Source of the DNA: Steromphala cineraria
Lineage: Eukaryota; Mollusca; Gastropoda; Trochida; Trochidae
Assembly (NCBI GenBank): GCA_916613615.1
Contig: OU744726.1
Span: 69,956,764 to 70,020,763 of the forward strand
Direction: 5' to 3'
Length of the DNA: 64,000 bases
Shown here piece by piece: positions 1 through 11,276 of this stretch. The position numbers were made by a program, and so were the translations under genes. Position 1 is the stretch's first letter. Every line of letters begins with the position of its first letter. Below the pieces are notes generated by a model that saw nothing but the letters and a program-made list of their open reading frames with translations, searched no databases and was not told the origin of the DNA.

Positions 1-209
1 TAATATTTTCCATGTCACTATACGACCGTTTACGTTGATCCCAGTCAAAGGTATCCAAGAGGTGTCTTCATTGGCTGCAAATAAGGGAGATATATTGGGT
101 TCGATTTTAGTCGTTAAGGAATCTGCCGGAACTCCGGGATTTTGACTTTTTAGAAGAAAGGCTTGCTCGCCCTCAGCTGGGGAGAAAATGACGATGGGCC
201 TAATCATAG
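1..209 (-). CDS. Partial internal exon of an unidentified protein-coding gene
   Basis: Read on the minus strand, bases 207 down to 1 form 69 consecutive sense codons that run off the window edge. The peptide includes MIRPIVIFSPAEGEQAF and, later, DTSWIPLTGINVNGRIVTW; its varied composition looks like real protein rather than AT-rich noise. A CAG acceptor lies at 212-210, preceded on the minus strand by a modest pyrimidine tract, so the exon would start at 209 in phase 1 (one base supplied by the previous exon). The frame has no early methionine requirement, so it is an internal exon rather than a start. I do not recognise the family and see no signal peptide, membrane helix or catalytic motif. 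An alternative acceptor (TTTGCAG) lies inside, near base 82, and would give a shorter exon in the same frame. The rest of the gene lies to the left of the window. Confidence 0.6.
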
Positions 210-508
210 CTGATGTGAGTAATAAGGTTCTCGAAATCATACACTAGACATGTAACTTATTCAATATAATTTTTGACATTCCATCAAGAGGACGTTAATT
301 GATAATTAAATTACTTTGAACTATTTTTCACATTATTTCAAATGATTTCCTTCCCAAAATATTAATCTACAAAAAAATCAATAAAAAAATCGAAATACTC
401 TATATACAGGCTATAATTTCAGGTATATAGGTAAATTAAATAATTACAAAGATCTTCTAATATCTTTTCAACAAAATATTCCGCCTCAATAAAAAATTTA
501 GTCTTTTT

Positions 509-688
509 TCAAAATCCGTAACTCTGTATCAAACTGTAGAGTGTATCTTCATCTCCCACATATATCCCATCAATCTGTCCAGGAACCCTTCCTTCTACTG
601 CCGCCTGCAGTATTTCACAACAAGGCGGATATGGAAGAAGTTCGCTATTTCCGTCCCGACAATGGCCGACCGGATGTGGCGGCGAACT
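509..688 (-). CDS. Candidate exon or exons upstream of the 1-209 exon
   Basis: This is a GC-rich island in AT-rich surroundings with an open minus-strand frame from 688 to a TGA at 511-509. The best-looking part is 604 downward, peptide GRVPGQIDGIYVGDEDTLYS, preceded by a good acceptor (pyrimidine-rich stretch ending in CTGCAG at 610-605). If it splices before the TGA, donors such as GTTTGA after the Tyr codon or GTTACG after CAG-A both leave one base, which matches the phase required by the 1-209 exon, so the two could be consecutive exons of one gene. Both donors are weak by consensus. The opposite strand is also open across this island (541-723, 60 codons) and another minus frame is partly open, as expected of short GC-rich DNA, so strand choice rests on the neighbouring exon. 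Family unknown. Confidence 0.4.
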   Translation of the reverse strand, partial: SSPPHPVGHCRDGNSELLPYPPCCEILQAAVEGRVPGQIDGIYVGDEDTLYSLIQSYGF

Positions 689-1105
689 TCAATCATCACC
701 GGCGCTCAGAAGAATATATATAATAGACAGTCGGGACTCGCGATCGATGCAGAAATGCAGATCAGCGAATTTCTTATGTTCTGATTGAAACACGATTTCT
801 TATGCGAGAAATTCCATAGAGAATTATATTCCCTTTGTGTAGGTAACAATAGGCATGATATATTTCCTATGATCTATTTGCCAAACCGACTTAAAATATT
901 GAGAAGAAAAGTATCCTTACTTCGGTTTTTATTCATTTTTACTTAAGAACAACCTTCTTATTTTCTTTTGGTTTTAATCAGATACTTGTAAATCAATTCT
1001 GTTCTGTTTTTACAGTATGTATTCACATTAAATATAGTAGGGAAACCTGTAGACTCCACCAAAGACCTAATAGACAGTATAGTTAGTGGTACCGATACTT
1101 GTATA
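689..1105. other. Noncoding stretch, nothing recognised
   Basis: AT-rich sequence with stops in all frames. It would be intronic if the two minus-strand exons to the left belong to one gene that extends further upstream. No repeat or regulatory site stood out. Confidence 0.4.
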
Positions 1106-1195
1106 TGATATGATATGATTTTATTGCACAAACACCTTAATTAGGCAGAGTACAGAAGTGTAAGATAAGATAATCTGAGAAACACAAAAAATTAA
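1106..1195 (-). mobile_element. Possible 3' end of a non-LTR retroelement
   Basis: On the minus strand a short stretch ends in CAATAAAATCATATCATATC: a polyadenylation-like AATAAA followed directly by a short tandem tail of an ATCAT-like unit. That arrangement (AATAAA then a microsatellite tail) is typical of CR1/Jockey-like 3' ends. Only the terminal fragment is visible; no coding part remains, so the call rests on tail structure alone. Confidence 0.3.
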
Positions 1196-1400
1196 GATAA
1201 ATGGAGAATAAACATTAGAGACACTATGCTATACTACTAATATTACATCTTTTTGTATACATATTATGTAATATATAGGCTACTGCCCTTGTATTCTTTA
1301 CACTAGGTTGTAGTATCAGTATATTGTCACAGGACAACATGACAGGAGGATGGTAATTAGACTCTCGGAAATGGAATCTTCAGAAGGTCGAGATGTCTCA

Positions 1401-1401
1401 C

Positions 1402-1432
<31 letters not shown>

Positions 1433-1446
1433 GGCAGACAGACAGA
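1401..1446. repeat. (CAGA)n microsatellite
   Basis: About eleven CAGA units with one interruption (CAGG). It accounts for the TDRQ-type repeats in the short plus-strand reading frame here, which is not a gene. Confidence 0.95.
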
Positions 1447-2029
1447 ACATTTATATTCAAGTATACATCGATAAAAATACATAAAAAAATACATAGTAAA
1501 ACGTTGAACCATTCCCTTAGATGTCTTATTGGCTTAGGAATTGAATTAGTGTATGCGGTTACTTTAAAACTGACATGATTAAGATGATGTAATCATGTCA
1601 TGTAGTAGGCTACTGTCGTGTATAGATATCCTTGGAGTGAATCTTTGTAAGCCACAGCGTTTCATTATTCTAACTTTAAAGTCAAAACAGTGAACGATCC
1701 ATGATCATTTAGGTAGGTTTGGGTAATATTTATAAGATCATCTGTATTAAAGCCAAACTTCGGAAACAAAATTAAAGCAACAAGAACATGAATACAATGA
1801 TCAACTGGAAAAGTTTAGATTCTTCTTCCCGTCCAGAGAAAGAGGTTTTTAAAGGATTAGCTATTTGAATGTATACTCAAGTTGTTATCTATAAGCGAGA
1901 GAGTGCTTGTTATCGGCTCCAAAGGTCATTCAGATGAATAGAACTGAAACTGACCCCTTACTCCGGTCATCTATCACTCGTGACTCACTCCATGCTACAC
2001 TGACCATTGGTCACGCGATGATTGTACAT

Positions 2030-2235
2030 GAGACTTAGTCTGTCTAACAGCCCCTGAAACAAAATTTCTTTAAAGACCCTCACAAGTCTATAATATTGTA
2101 GCAAGTCTAGCTCACTGCAGTTTCTGAAAACGAACAGCTTCAGTGGGCGCCTTTCAATTTTAATAGTAATAGCTGCATTTGATATGTATTTTCATTTCAG
2201 AGACTGAAATTTAGTCTACATGAGATTTGACACAA
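2030..2235 (+). repeat. Dispersed repeat family R1, copy 1
   Basis: Shares a long, gapped similarity with 53610-53765 (for example CATTTCAGAGACTGAAATTT in both, and the CAAGTCTATA..ATTGTAG block) and, more weakly, with 10000-10175 (CAAGTCTATAATA, then ATTTCAGAGTCTTATTG). Three copies in one window indicate an interspersed repeat. No inverted ends, A/B boxes or coding frame were seen, so its class is unknown. Confidence 0.55.
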
Positions 2236-4980
2236 TGATGAACAACCTGATAGTTTAGTTCACATGTGCTACGTTTGTTTAGTACTGGAGGGAATAACAA
2301 TTGCAAGAAACATCCCATAATATAAAAGCTTCTCATTCATTTACGAATATATATTTGCTAGTACACATATAAAATTATTGGAATGGAATTTGGACATCCA
2401 TGACACAATTTAAACCAATTGAGACAGGATGCACCAAATATATTGAACAATATAAACTACTAAAGAGTGATGACGACAAATGACTAAGATTTCAACTTTA
2501 TTTGGTGTTCCTGTGTCAACAAATTACTTGTTAAAGCCAGCATTTAAGTCACATCCCTACTGCATGTTTCCCCGTCATCACTGCTCGAATAAGCCCAGTT
2601 TGTGGGCTAGAAAGAAGTAGCCTGATTGGATGCAATCAATATTTGTTGTTCAATCAGCGACGACGTTCATCATTTTGGCTACTGAATCATGGCACGGACC
2701 TCTGTGACGGCAACTACCCTTCAATGCGAGAAACGTCGTCATTGGCCGAAATTTGTCAAATATTTGGTGGTGAAAACAACATGAAACTAGACTTATTCTT
2801 CCGGGGGTCGGATCAAGATGACCTTTGATTCCTCTGAGGGGAGAGAATTAGAGTCACATGACATTTTGTTATTTGGTCTATCTGCATCAAATGAAAACAA
2901 AAACGCCTACAGAGAAGGACATACTTTTATTTGGCATTACATGTTGAATTGAGTTGAAAAGCTATTTGGTCTGAAAGGGACAAATCATAGTAAGCTCAAT
3001 CCACATAGCACTAAAATTAAAACCTTAAAATATGACAATTGTATTGATTTATGTACATACGGTGTCTAAATGAGACGTTCAAAGTTGTAATAATGTTCGC
3101 TGTTTCTCAGATAAATGATAGTTATTGGACAACGCACTGAACTTCGGTTTCGTGTCACACGTATTGTAGTTTTAGATCCAAAGAGATGTTTGGCTGTGTC
3201 TGAGAGAGTAACAGCACAAAGGATATCATTTATTCAACCTCAAATACTAATCATATAAAAGAACAGAAACTAAGGAACACATATAGATATGAATTAATCG
3301 CTGATAGTATTTTGAATTTTTTTATACGCCACAGCCCAAATCAAAATTCTTGATATATCAGACTTGGGTTTTATATCTTAATGGGCAAAATTAGATAAAA
3401 CGATATTTTACGATGACATTGCAATTCTTCACAGCAAAATGTCTCTTGAACATTTGATATCGTTTTCTAGCAGATTTCAAAATATAATATTTAGACATGT
3501 TAACTATCTGCATGTGTTGAAATGATTTATTGTTTCATTTTGGTCGCGAGTTGCTTTTTTGGAAGAACTTTATAACTTTCCACAAGTTTTACCACCACTG
3601 TAAACTCAGCAACGATGTTTAAAGAAGATGAGGTTCAAGAAGCGGTAGCACCTCTCGTTGAATGGTTTCCTATTACTTATTCTATGATAAATTCAATATG
3701 ATATCCGCAGTAGTATAACAAAATGTAAAGTGTCAAGCAAAGTCTTAGATCATTTTTGTGAACACCTTGTTATAATTTGAGATCGGAAAACAGAATCGCT
3801 TAGCTTAATCAGACATGTTAGTCAAACGTTCATTTTATAAGATTTGATTTGATACATCTTTTTTATAAAGGTTTAACATTTAAGCATATATTCGTTTTCA
3901 CGAGATTCCTTTATTTACTTAATAAGTGCTACTGACCCTTTAAGGTTTACATCAGTTAAGAATGACCTTGATTATAGCAAACGAATTTGTTAATCACGAC
4001 GTAGATAAAAGCTTATACTGCTATATAATGTGTGCTGATTGTGTGAATCATTGACTGCATGACATGACATGTCCTACTGAGACATAGAGCCAGGTTGGTG
4101 ATCACTCCATTCATCACCACATGTAGTTATCACTGGAATATATCTCACCTATATCTCATCTATATCCAGGTGATATATCGTAGAGATATACGTGTATATC
4201 ACATGCGTCTTATATTCATGGTGTGAGTAAGACCACGTGACCCATCATGTGATGTCCGAATCTAATCAATTTTTATCCCGAACGAGTTTTCTTGAATGAA
4301 TTTTTTTCTAGAAGGACATGATAAGATTATCAATGAGTTGGTAATGTACTCTTAGACGAGTAGACACTATCAGTTTATATAGATATACTTACAGACACCT
4401 TGTTATCCCTACTACGCTTTCAATATTGATATTTTAGAGATTAAAACATTTTAAAGATATACAGTTCTAAATATGTGAACAAAGGGGTAATTGTGTTTTT
4501 TATCTTTATAATATCTTATCATTGCTGTACCATGGTGGAATGTGTTCACATGCCACAACTGTACCTTATTTGTATGATAGAGTATAGATGGTGCGAACGT
4601 GCGTACCCCTCAAGATTGTTAATTATAGTAAATGTTGATGACCATCTCATTACAGGATAAAAGATTAGGATAATTTTCCAATGGTCATAGATTCTTTGAC
4701 CCAAAGAAGTAATTTCAATTGTTGCAGTTGGGACACCTATTTGGCTCACCACTCCTAAATGGATAAACTAACATTTAGTCTCAGAAATGATTGAGCTGCC
4801 TCTGTGGGGAGAGAATGCAACTTCAGGTGATGACAATCTCTTTTTGCACATCTGAGAATCCAAATCCTCAAGTTGTTATATAGTCTACTAATCATGCACA
4901 CCTGTGCAATAATGCAACCATAAGTGTTTCAAGAATCTCGAGTCAAGGTTAATGTGTAACAAGTATCTTGGATGATGCTG
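2236..4980. other. Noncoding region
   Basis: No supported gene. Contains a short motif CTGCCTCTGTGGGGAG at about 4797 that recurs at 51657 (TCTGCCTCTGTGGGGAG), and a self-complementary AT-rich patch near 4137-4200 built from ATATCTCAC and GGTGATATA pieces. The short frames here (2643-2828, 4475-4660, 4546-4752) lack splice or composition support. Confidence 0.4.
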
Positions 4981-5027
4981 TAACTACGGAAGCGTATAAG
5001 TGTCACGGTGAAAAAATATTTTAGAAC

Positions 5028-5449
5028 TATCTCCTACGTAGGAGAAACTATCTCCTACGTTGGACTTAGTATCTCCTACGTAGGACTTAGTATCTCCTAC
5101 GTAGGACTTAATAACCCAATACTGACTATCTCCTACGTAGGACTTAGTATCTCCTACGTAGGACTTAGTATCTCCTACGTAGGACATAGTATCTCCTACG
5201 TAGGACTTAATAACCCAATACTGACTATCTCCTACGTAGGACTTAGTATCTCCTACGTAGGACTTAGTATCTCCTACGTAGGACATAGTATCTCCTACGT
5301 AGGAGATAATATCTCCTACGTAGGACATAGTAACTCCTACGTAGGACATAGTATCTCCTACGTAGGACTTAGTATCTCCTACGTAGGACTTAGTATCTCC
5401 TACGTAGGACTTAGTATCTCCTAAGTAGGACATAGTATCTCCTAAGTAG
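5028..5449. repeat. Palindromic satellite array, 21-bp unit with 99-bp higher-order period
   Basis: About nineteen copies of a unit centred on the perfect palindrome TCCTACGTAGGA, mostly spaced 21 bp apart. Units differ in the linker (CTTAGTATC, CATAGTATC, GATAATATC). Twice the linker is replaced by a longer segment containing TTAATAACCCAATACTGAC, at 5107 and 5206, 99 bp apart, showing that a block of several units was duplicated. The last two units carry AAGTAGG in place of ACGTAGG, so array edges are decaying. The array creates open frames on both strands (SYVGLSI and SYVGDTK repeats); these are by-products, since neither has a start context or flanking exon. Confidence 0.95.
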
Positions 5450-7670
5450 GACTTAATTCGTATTAGACATTGCTCAATTTACAGGGTTTTTGTGTTTATT
5501 TGCTGGTGTATTAATTATTTCTATTTGATATGTTGATGTTAATATTACATAATATCGAATAATGAATGAAGTTATTGAAAGTTTTGTTAAACGTTTGATG
5601 GTCATAAATGGGATATGTATAGTTTTGTTCTTACTGAATTTGGTCATTTAACATATTATACCATATAATGTTGTATTGATATTTGTTGTTATTAACAGAC
5701 AATTCTTTTTGGAACAAACGCTTAAGGTCAATATGGTCGTAAAATGAACTAGATATTGTTACTAAGCGTTATTGATTCATCGGGCCCCTTACTCGGCGTT
5801 ACGAAGTCACATCTTTACCCAAATTGTAAAAAAGATGATAAACAGAACTGTGATTCAAAGTTACTTTTATGTAAGTAAACAGTCACGCTATTTGTCAAAA
5901 TCATCAATGATGCCCCCAGTCTGGGATGAATCGATCTGATTGCATATAGATATCATCGCCACACATCTAAATCGGGTAAATTTAACTTAACAGTCAACAA
6001 TATTCTTAATTCTTCAATCTAGTTTATTAGCAGAAGCAACGATTTTGTTGTAAACTATTATCACTCATTTGTGATATATTTCCTTAGTATTTGTAGCATA
6101 AATTGACCATAGTCTTCTCCAAAAACATTTGGCCTTAACGAATTATACAAATTGCTTTGATTATAAAGATGTTAGATGTTTTTTTTTGGTTTATTAAAAT
6201 ATTTTTTAGTATTTATATGTGTACAACCTTCTGTTGTTTTTAAGGGCGGCCTTTAAATAAGCCTATTGCTTGGTCGACAAACCTAGTTTCACCGTATGAA
6301 ATAAAATGTTTCCAAACCAGGGCTAGACAATATCGAACCGCACATTGAGATATTTGCTATTGTCCGTAAGATGTTTCTATCTAAGGAAGCGCTTATCTAT
6401 CTTTTATTCTTAACCGAGTTGTTCTGCTTTGAATCACTTGTATATTTATCTCAATATTCATAGATAATATAAGGCAAAAGTGTAGATGTCTTAGAGAATT
6501 GCGTCAACTTATGTGATTCCTCTTGCTGTAAACATTGCTACTTAATATTGTTCTTTTTCACAATAATCACAATACGCATTCCAATACTAGAAGTAGTATT
6601 TAATGTATCATTTATGGTATTATATGTAGGACTAATGTTGCATACGGTATTCAGCGAAATCAAACAGTATTTTCTCAGCGAAAGAACGCACAAAAAGTTA
6701 ATATTCATGCCTCAAATATTCTAAAAAAAATTATGAGGAGTGCAGAAAAGGTACATTTGTATTTGTATTATTTGAAGCGTTCAATAAGGCAGTCGCTGGC
6801 CCGCACATTAAAAAAGATATAAAAACAGAAAACAGAAACCACAAAACTCAATCAAACTGATTGTCGTTTACAAATTAATCGTTACTTTTGCTTATAATCT
6901 AAGAATTAAGGATATTGTTGTCTGTTGCTTTAAAATACTGTCTAATGCGTTGCTTTGAAAAGGATTGAGATATTTGTCGATTATATATATAACTTTAGCT
7001 GCATTTAAATCAATCAGATCAGATTGAGGCGACAATGGTTATCTTGACAAAAGCGAGTCTGTAACCTTTGAGACACAGCTTGAATTGTCATATTTTAAAA
7101 AAATTGTTATTTCGACGAGTGAGTGGTCATATGAAAAAGGAACTTGAATAACTAGTTTAGTTTTCGATCAGATTTGAAACGGTCTCCCTTTTGCTGATAT
7201 ATACAAAACTTAAGTTTGAAACACTACCAAAATTCCAACTAAAATAATATATTAATATCAACATATATTCATATAATATTACATGGAATAACTGTTTAAC
7301 GCCCCCTCTCGGTAAATAAGACGTGACATGGACAGTTTAACATTATTATGTTTCTTTGTTAGATCCATCCCTTTATGAAATTGGGTTTTAAAATGAACAC
7401 ACTTAAGTCACAGTTATTGAACTTATTGTAATGACAAGATCGAGTAAAATAAAGGCAAATGTTCTCTAGACAATATAACATAACGTTAACTGTTAGATAT
7501 ATAATCCATTTGTGACCAACAAACTTTAATACAGATGTTTACGATGATTCATTCGACATTTAAACTTCGAACATCATTTAATATTACCATCAACATACAA
7601 ACAAGAAATAATAAAGACACAGGCAAACACACAAACAAAACACTTAAATGATCAATTTCTGAAACAAATT
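5450..7670. other. Unique sequence between the two palindrome arrays
   Basis: AT-rich, with stops in every frame. No transposase-like motif, tRNA-like box or internal repeat was seen. Confidence 0.4.
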
Positions 7671-7752
7671 ATCTCCTACGTAGGAGATACTATGTCCTAC
7701 GTAGGAGATACTAAGTCCTACGTAGGAGATACTAAGTCCTACGTAGGAGATA
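7671..7752. repeat. Palindromic satellite array, inverted short copy
   Basis: Four copies of TCCTACGTAGGA with the linker GATACTAAG or GATACTATG, which is the reverse complement of the linker in the 5.0-5.45 kb array. Copies are perfect, with no AAGTAGG decay. Confidence 0.95.
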
Positions 7753-7800
7753 TATATAGTGTATGCCAACATAAAGTCGTGTACTTTTGTTACAACCAGT

Positions 7801-7960
7801 CGAGCGAGGTCCAGCGATGGCTATTTGAGGTCAAATCTAGGTCACCGTGACCCGAACTGGACTGGACTGACCACTTCAAGATGTTACGAGTTGTAGTAGT
7901 CACGAGCTGACCTTTGGCGTGCTCTTACAGGTCACGTGGTCATCTTGTCACGTGATCCAC
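7801..7960. promoter_or_regulatory. Candidate nuclear-receptor and E-box cluster
   Basis: Seen directly: AGGTCA at 7828-7833 and again at 7839-7844 with a 5-bp spacer (DR5 arrangement); the second half-site pairs with TGACCC at 7848-7853 across 3 bp (inverted repeat IR3, one base off the classic estrogen-type palindrome). Further TGACCT at 7908, AGGTCA at 7929, and two perfect CACGTG E-boxes at 7933 and 7949. Known binding preferences: DR5 suits RAR/RXR-type and IR3 suits steroid-type receptors; CACGTG suits bHLH-Zip factors. Whether any is used here is inference. It directly abuts the small palindrome array; no adjacent gene start was identified. Confidence 0.4.
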
Positions 7961-7965
7961 GTTTA

Positions 7966-9184
7966 AGATTGTTTTGTCTAAATGCTCTCTCCTGTAGCAA
8001 TGTTCATTGCAAAGACTTGAATTTAGTATGTGAAAGATAGACTGTTTTAAGTCAAGCTTTGGGTTTGCACATCTCTATTTTATCAACTTGCGGATTGCGA
8101 ATAATGAATTTCTGTTCTTAATTTGCGGGAATGGCAACATAATAGTTTTTATATTAAACTTTGTAATATACCACAGCAAATATTTCATAATGTTAAGTAA
8201 AAGCTTCGTTTTATTTAACTTTTTGTTAGCATGGAAATCTTATCAGTGGATTTAAATACTAATACTGACTCTGAACGCAGAAAGCCCTTAGAATAGCCAA
8301 AGCAAATATTTGATACTGTTGAAAAAATTATTTTCCGAATTTTGGAGTGCATATGCATACTTAAACAAATTCAAGAAACAACATCTAAGTTTGAAGAGAA
8401 ACAAGCAAGTCTAGGCTTGACTCAGTATCTCTCACTGCCATCACACGCGATTGGTCCCTTGAGGAGTGATACTGGTCAGGAGTGTGCTATAATTACTCCA
8501 AGACTGTCAGACAGACGGTACCAGTGGAACAGACTTGTAACATCGAGTGTATTCACAATCAATGAATGAATTGGCTTTGTTCCGGAAATGGTAATTTGAA
8601 TGTATGGCAGCGTCTGGATGGTTTACTTTGGGGAGGGAACGGAGCTCCTGAAACTATGGATTAGTTCTTTTATTGGGGCATTATGGATTCTGGAAACTTG
8701 AAGGAAACTACCATTTCAAATTGACAGGAAATAGCCGGTCGATCTCCAGTTGTGATGCTGAAACACTTTGCGGTATAAATCTGCCTGGCTTTTTGTGCAT
8801 GATAACTGTATTATTCACGAGGGAATTCTACAGAAAACACTTTGGAAGATTGAAAAGGAATGTTTTTTGCTTGACAGCGTGAAATAAATCATCTGTCATT
8901 TAGAAATGTTATTCAGCAGATTTAAATGTATTTACAACCTTGCAGTTCTGAGGGATCGATCATTGAATTCTAAGAAAAAATTATTTGTGGAAGGCGTTTA
9001 TACCCCGATTTGAGAACAATTTTAGACAACGTCTGTTTTAACCATTATGGTACTTGTGTGTTAGGTTTAATTAAATACATCGTTATAACTACACATTGAT
9101 ACAAAATTCCAATAATTGACGCCGTTTTTAATTTGAAAAATTACATATCATTTAATCTCTTTCCCTCCCATAGGCTGTTTGCGT
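7966..9184. other. Noncoding region
   Basis: Mostly AT-rich. Two short plus-strand frames (8342-8569 and 8673-8882) have no splice or family support. Nothing else recognised. Confidence 0.35.
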
Positions 9185-9800
9185 ACTGCTAATTTTGATT
9201 GATGAAACGGTGATTTGAAGAAAAGTTTATCTCTCCAATCCTGTGCGAATTTGGAACAGTTCATGTTAAAAATCACCGTGGTGACAATTAATTGGAAAGT
9301 AAAACACTCTTTCTGGCGTTTTTTCTTAAGTGATCAAATGTTCATTTCATCTGTGAAGAGGCAAATATCGACCGGAGACACGTACAAGATTACTTGAATC
9401 TCCCAATGCGTAATTTTGATTGATGAAACGCTTATTTAAAGAGAGCTTGTGTTTCAAATCTTATAGGAATCGGAATAGATTCTTTCTTTATCCTGAAATG
9501 TCTTAGTGCATCCCTAAAATTGTGTGTGCATTTGGAAGATTCATTTTAAAATCGTATTTCATATTCAGCTTTATTAATAACACCTACGATTACAATTTAT
9601 TAAGATATAAGCCCACTCTTTCAATTGTTTTGTTTCAATTGAATATAAAGCAGGATTCATCTCTAGAAATGTATTGTTCACATTAGAGATTGTCTGCCCG
9701 TGAATAAGTTTGATTTGATGAAATGGTACCATAAAAGGAAATTGTGTTTCAAATACAATAGAACTCAGAACATGTCCACTCTGAATCCCAAGATGTCAAG
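9185..9800 (+). repeat. Degenerate direct repeats, about three copies
   Basis: The segment TTTTGATTGATGAAACG occurs near 9193 and 9416, and a diverged version (GTTTGATTTGATGAAATGG) near 9708; each is followed by an AAG-rich stretch and by TTTCAAATC or TTTCAAATA in two of them. Spacing is irregular (about 220 and 290 bp). This reads as an old tandem duplication rather than an active element. Confidence 0.4.
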
Positions 9801-9999
9801 GTGCATGGGTGGACACACATCACATATCAACTGACTCATTCATTATCATATCACTCACAGATGAAGCAGATATCTGTCATTCTTCACACAGGTACTATTA
9901 TCATTCAAACCTCCCAAATAAAGTATAAGTGGACCTTGACAATGGCCGTACCGTTGACCTGGGTATAATCGTCACCCATCATCAACAGGAAGCAGATGG

Positions 10000-10175
10000 G
10001 CCTGGCTAGTCTGTCAGCCAGACCCTAAAATAAAATGCAAGCCTAAGCAAGTCTATAATAAGACTTGAGAGCTCAATTTTGAAAATGAAGAAATTTCAGT
10101 CTCCTTTTCATCCTTTTTTTCCAAATTTCAGATTTATTGAAACAAATTCATTTCAGAGTCTTATTGTTAGACTAG
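10000..10175 (+). repeat. Dispersed repeat family R1, copy 3 (diverged)
   Basis: Shares CAAGTCTATAATA and a downstream TTCATTTCAGAGTCTTATT block with the 2.0 kb copy, in the same order and orientation, but is more diverged. Confidence 0.4.
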
Positions 10176-11086
10176 GGCGTGGCCACAGACATTGCCTTGG
10201 TAATGAGAATTGTTCGAACAGGGCGTGGTTGGACCAAAATTAAATAAATGCATATGAATATTTTTTCAAGAAAATGTCATTAATGTTGGTATTTTTCCAT
10301 CTTATCTTTTTATTCATAATATGATAACTTTTCAATTGACTGAAGGCTTGGTAAATGAAAAATTGACATTTTCAATCCACACGTTATATATTTGATACGA
10401 TATGAACGACAGCACTTGTTGTGGCATAAGGATATCGAGAGAAGGGATCATCGATGGGAAAGAATAAAAGTAAAAATGAGAATGAGGGCAAGATGCGATG
10501 GACATGAATAGGCAAGAGTTTTAAATAGATCAGTACGTGTATGGAATGGACAGTTGAGGAATAGGAGAGAGCTTAGAAAAGGCTGAAACATAGAGAAGGG
10601 AAAGTGGACTTAGTTTTCTAGTCTCTCCTAAAACAATGAAATATACACGTTTTCAACGAACAAATGTCATGTTTATGTATTTGAAAGGTTTGAACAGTAA
10701 ATGTCAAGTATATAAATAGAGTAATAAGATAAATTCATATTCAGAAATTAGTTTATCAAAACAAATTAAATATAGATACAATACTTTGCTTCAAAGCAAA
10801 AATATCATAACATCAACAGAGTATTGCCCTCGTTCTAGGTTTAATCAATACACAACAAATAATCATATTGAAAAATAGAATAAACGTGTATCATTATATT
10901 AGAAAGAATGTATCAAATAGAAAATCTAAGTCTAGCACAGTTAAGGATATTAAGATTCACGGGTGAGAGACCAGACCCAAACTAATGAGGCTTGGTCTCG
11001 ACTCTGAAACTCTACCCGGGGTATTAGTGGTCATTGTTACTCGTGGGACACAATTGTACCCTTAGCTGCTTTAACCTCTTCACTAC

Positions 11087-11102
11087 ACCCCGCCCCGCCC
11101 CC
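11087..11102. promoter_or_regulatory. GC-box-like run
   Basis: A C-rich tract CCCCGCCCCGCCCCC stands out sharply from AT-rich surroundings and matches the general Sp/KLF site form; its complement has G-quadruplex potential. No gene start is visible nearby, so function is unproven. Confidence 0.3.
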
Positions 11103-11276
11103 TGATTGTGCCATGTTGACCCCATGAAACGCTCTCCAACCGCCCTTTAAGGCTCTTAATTAAAGAACAGCCACTGAGCAAGAATATTAGCGTACTGGAG
11201 ATATCGTGGTCTAAATTAGTCTATCAAATATCAGACAAATAGAATACAATAATTTTGATAAATGTCATTTAGATAG

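Larger units (their letters stand above)
4985..7752. mobile_element. Possible foldback element bounded by mirrored palindrome arrays
   Basis: Two arrays of the same 21-bp repeat, at 5028-5449 and 7671-7752, lie in opposite orientation: on the plus strand the left array reads TCCTACGTAGGACTTAGTATC and the right one reads its reverse complement, GATACTAAG then TCCTACGTAGGA. Between them are about 2.2 kb of ordinary AT-rich sequence with no coding frame. Inverted terminal blocks built from tandem repeats are a known feature of foldback-type DNA transposons (for example Galileo and TU elements). No transposase and no target-site duplication could be identified, so mobility is inferred. Confidence 0.35.

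Noticed and set aside
3926..3944. Right terminus of MITE family M1 (GTGCTACTGACCCTTTAAG)
   Set aside because: Only 19 bp match, and upstream sequence does not resemble the element; may be chance.
5008..5433. Repetitive protein frames on both strands of the palindrome array, or a CRISPR-like array
   Set aside because: Frames follow from a stop-free 21-bp unit. There are no unique spacers, and the rest of the window is animal-type DNA.
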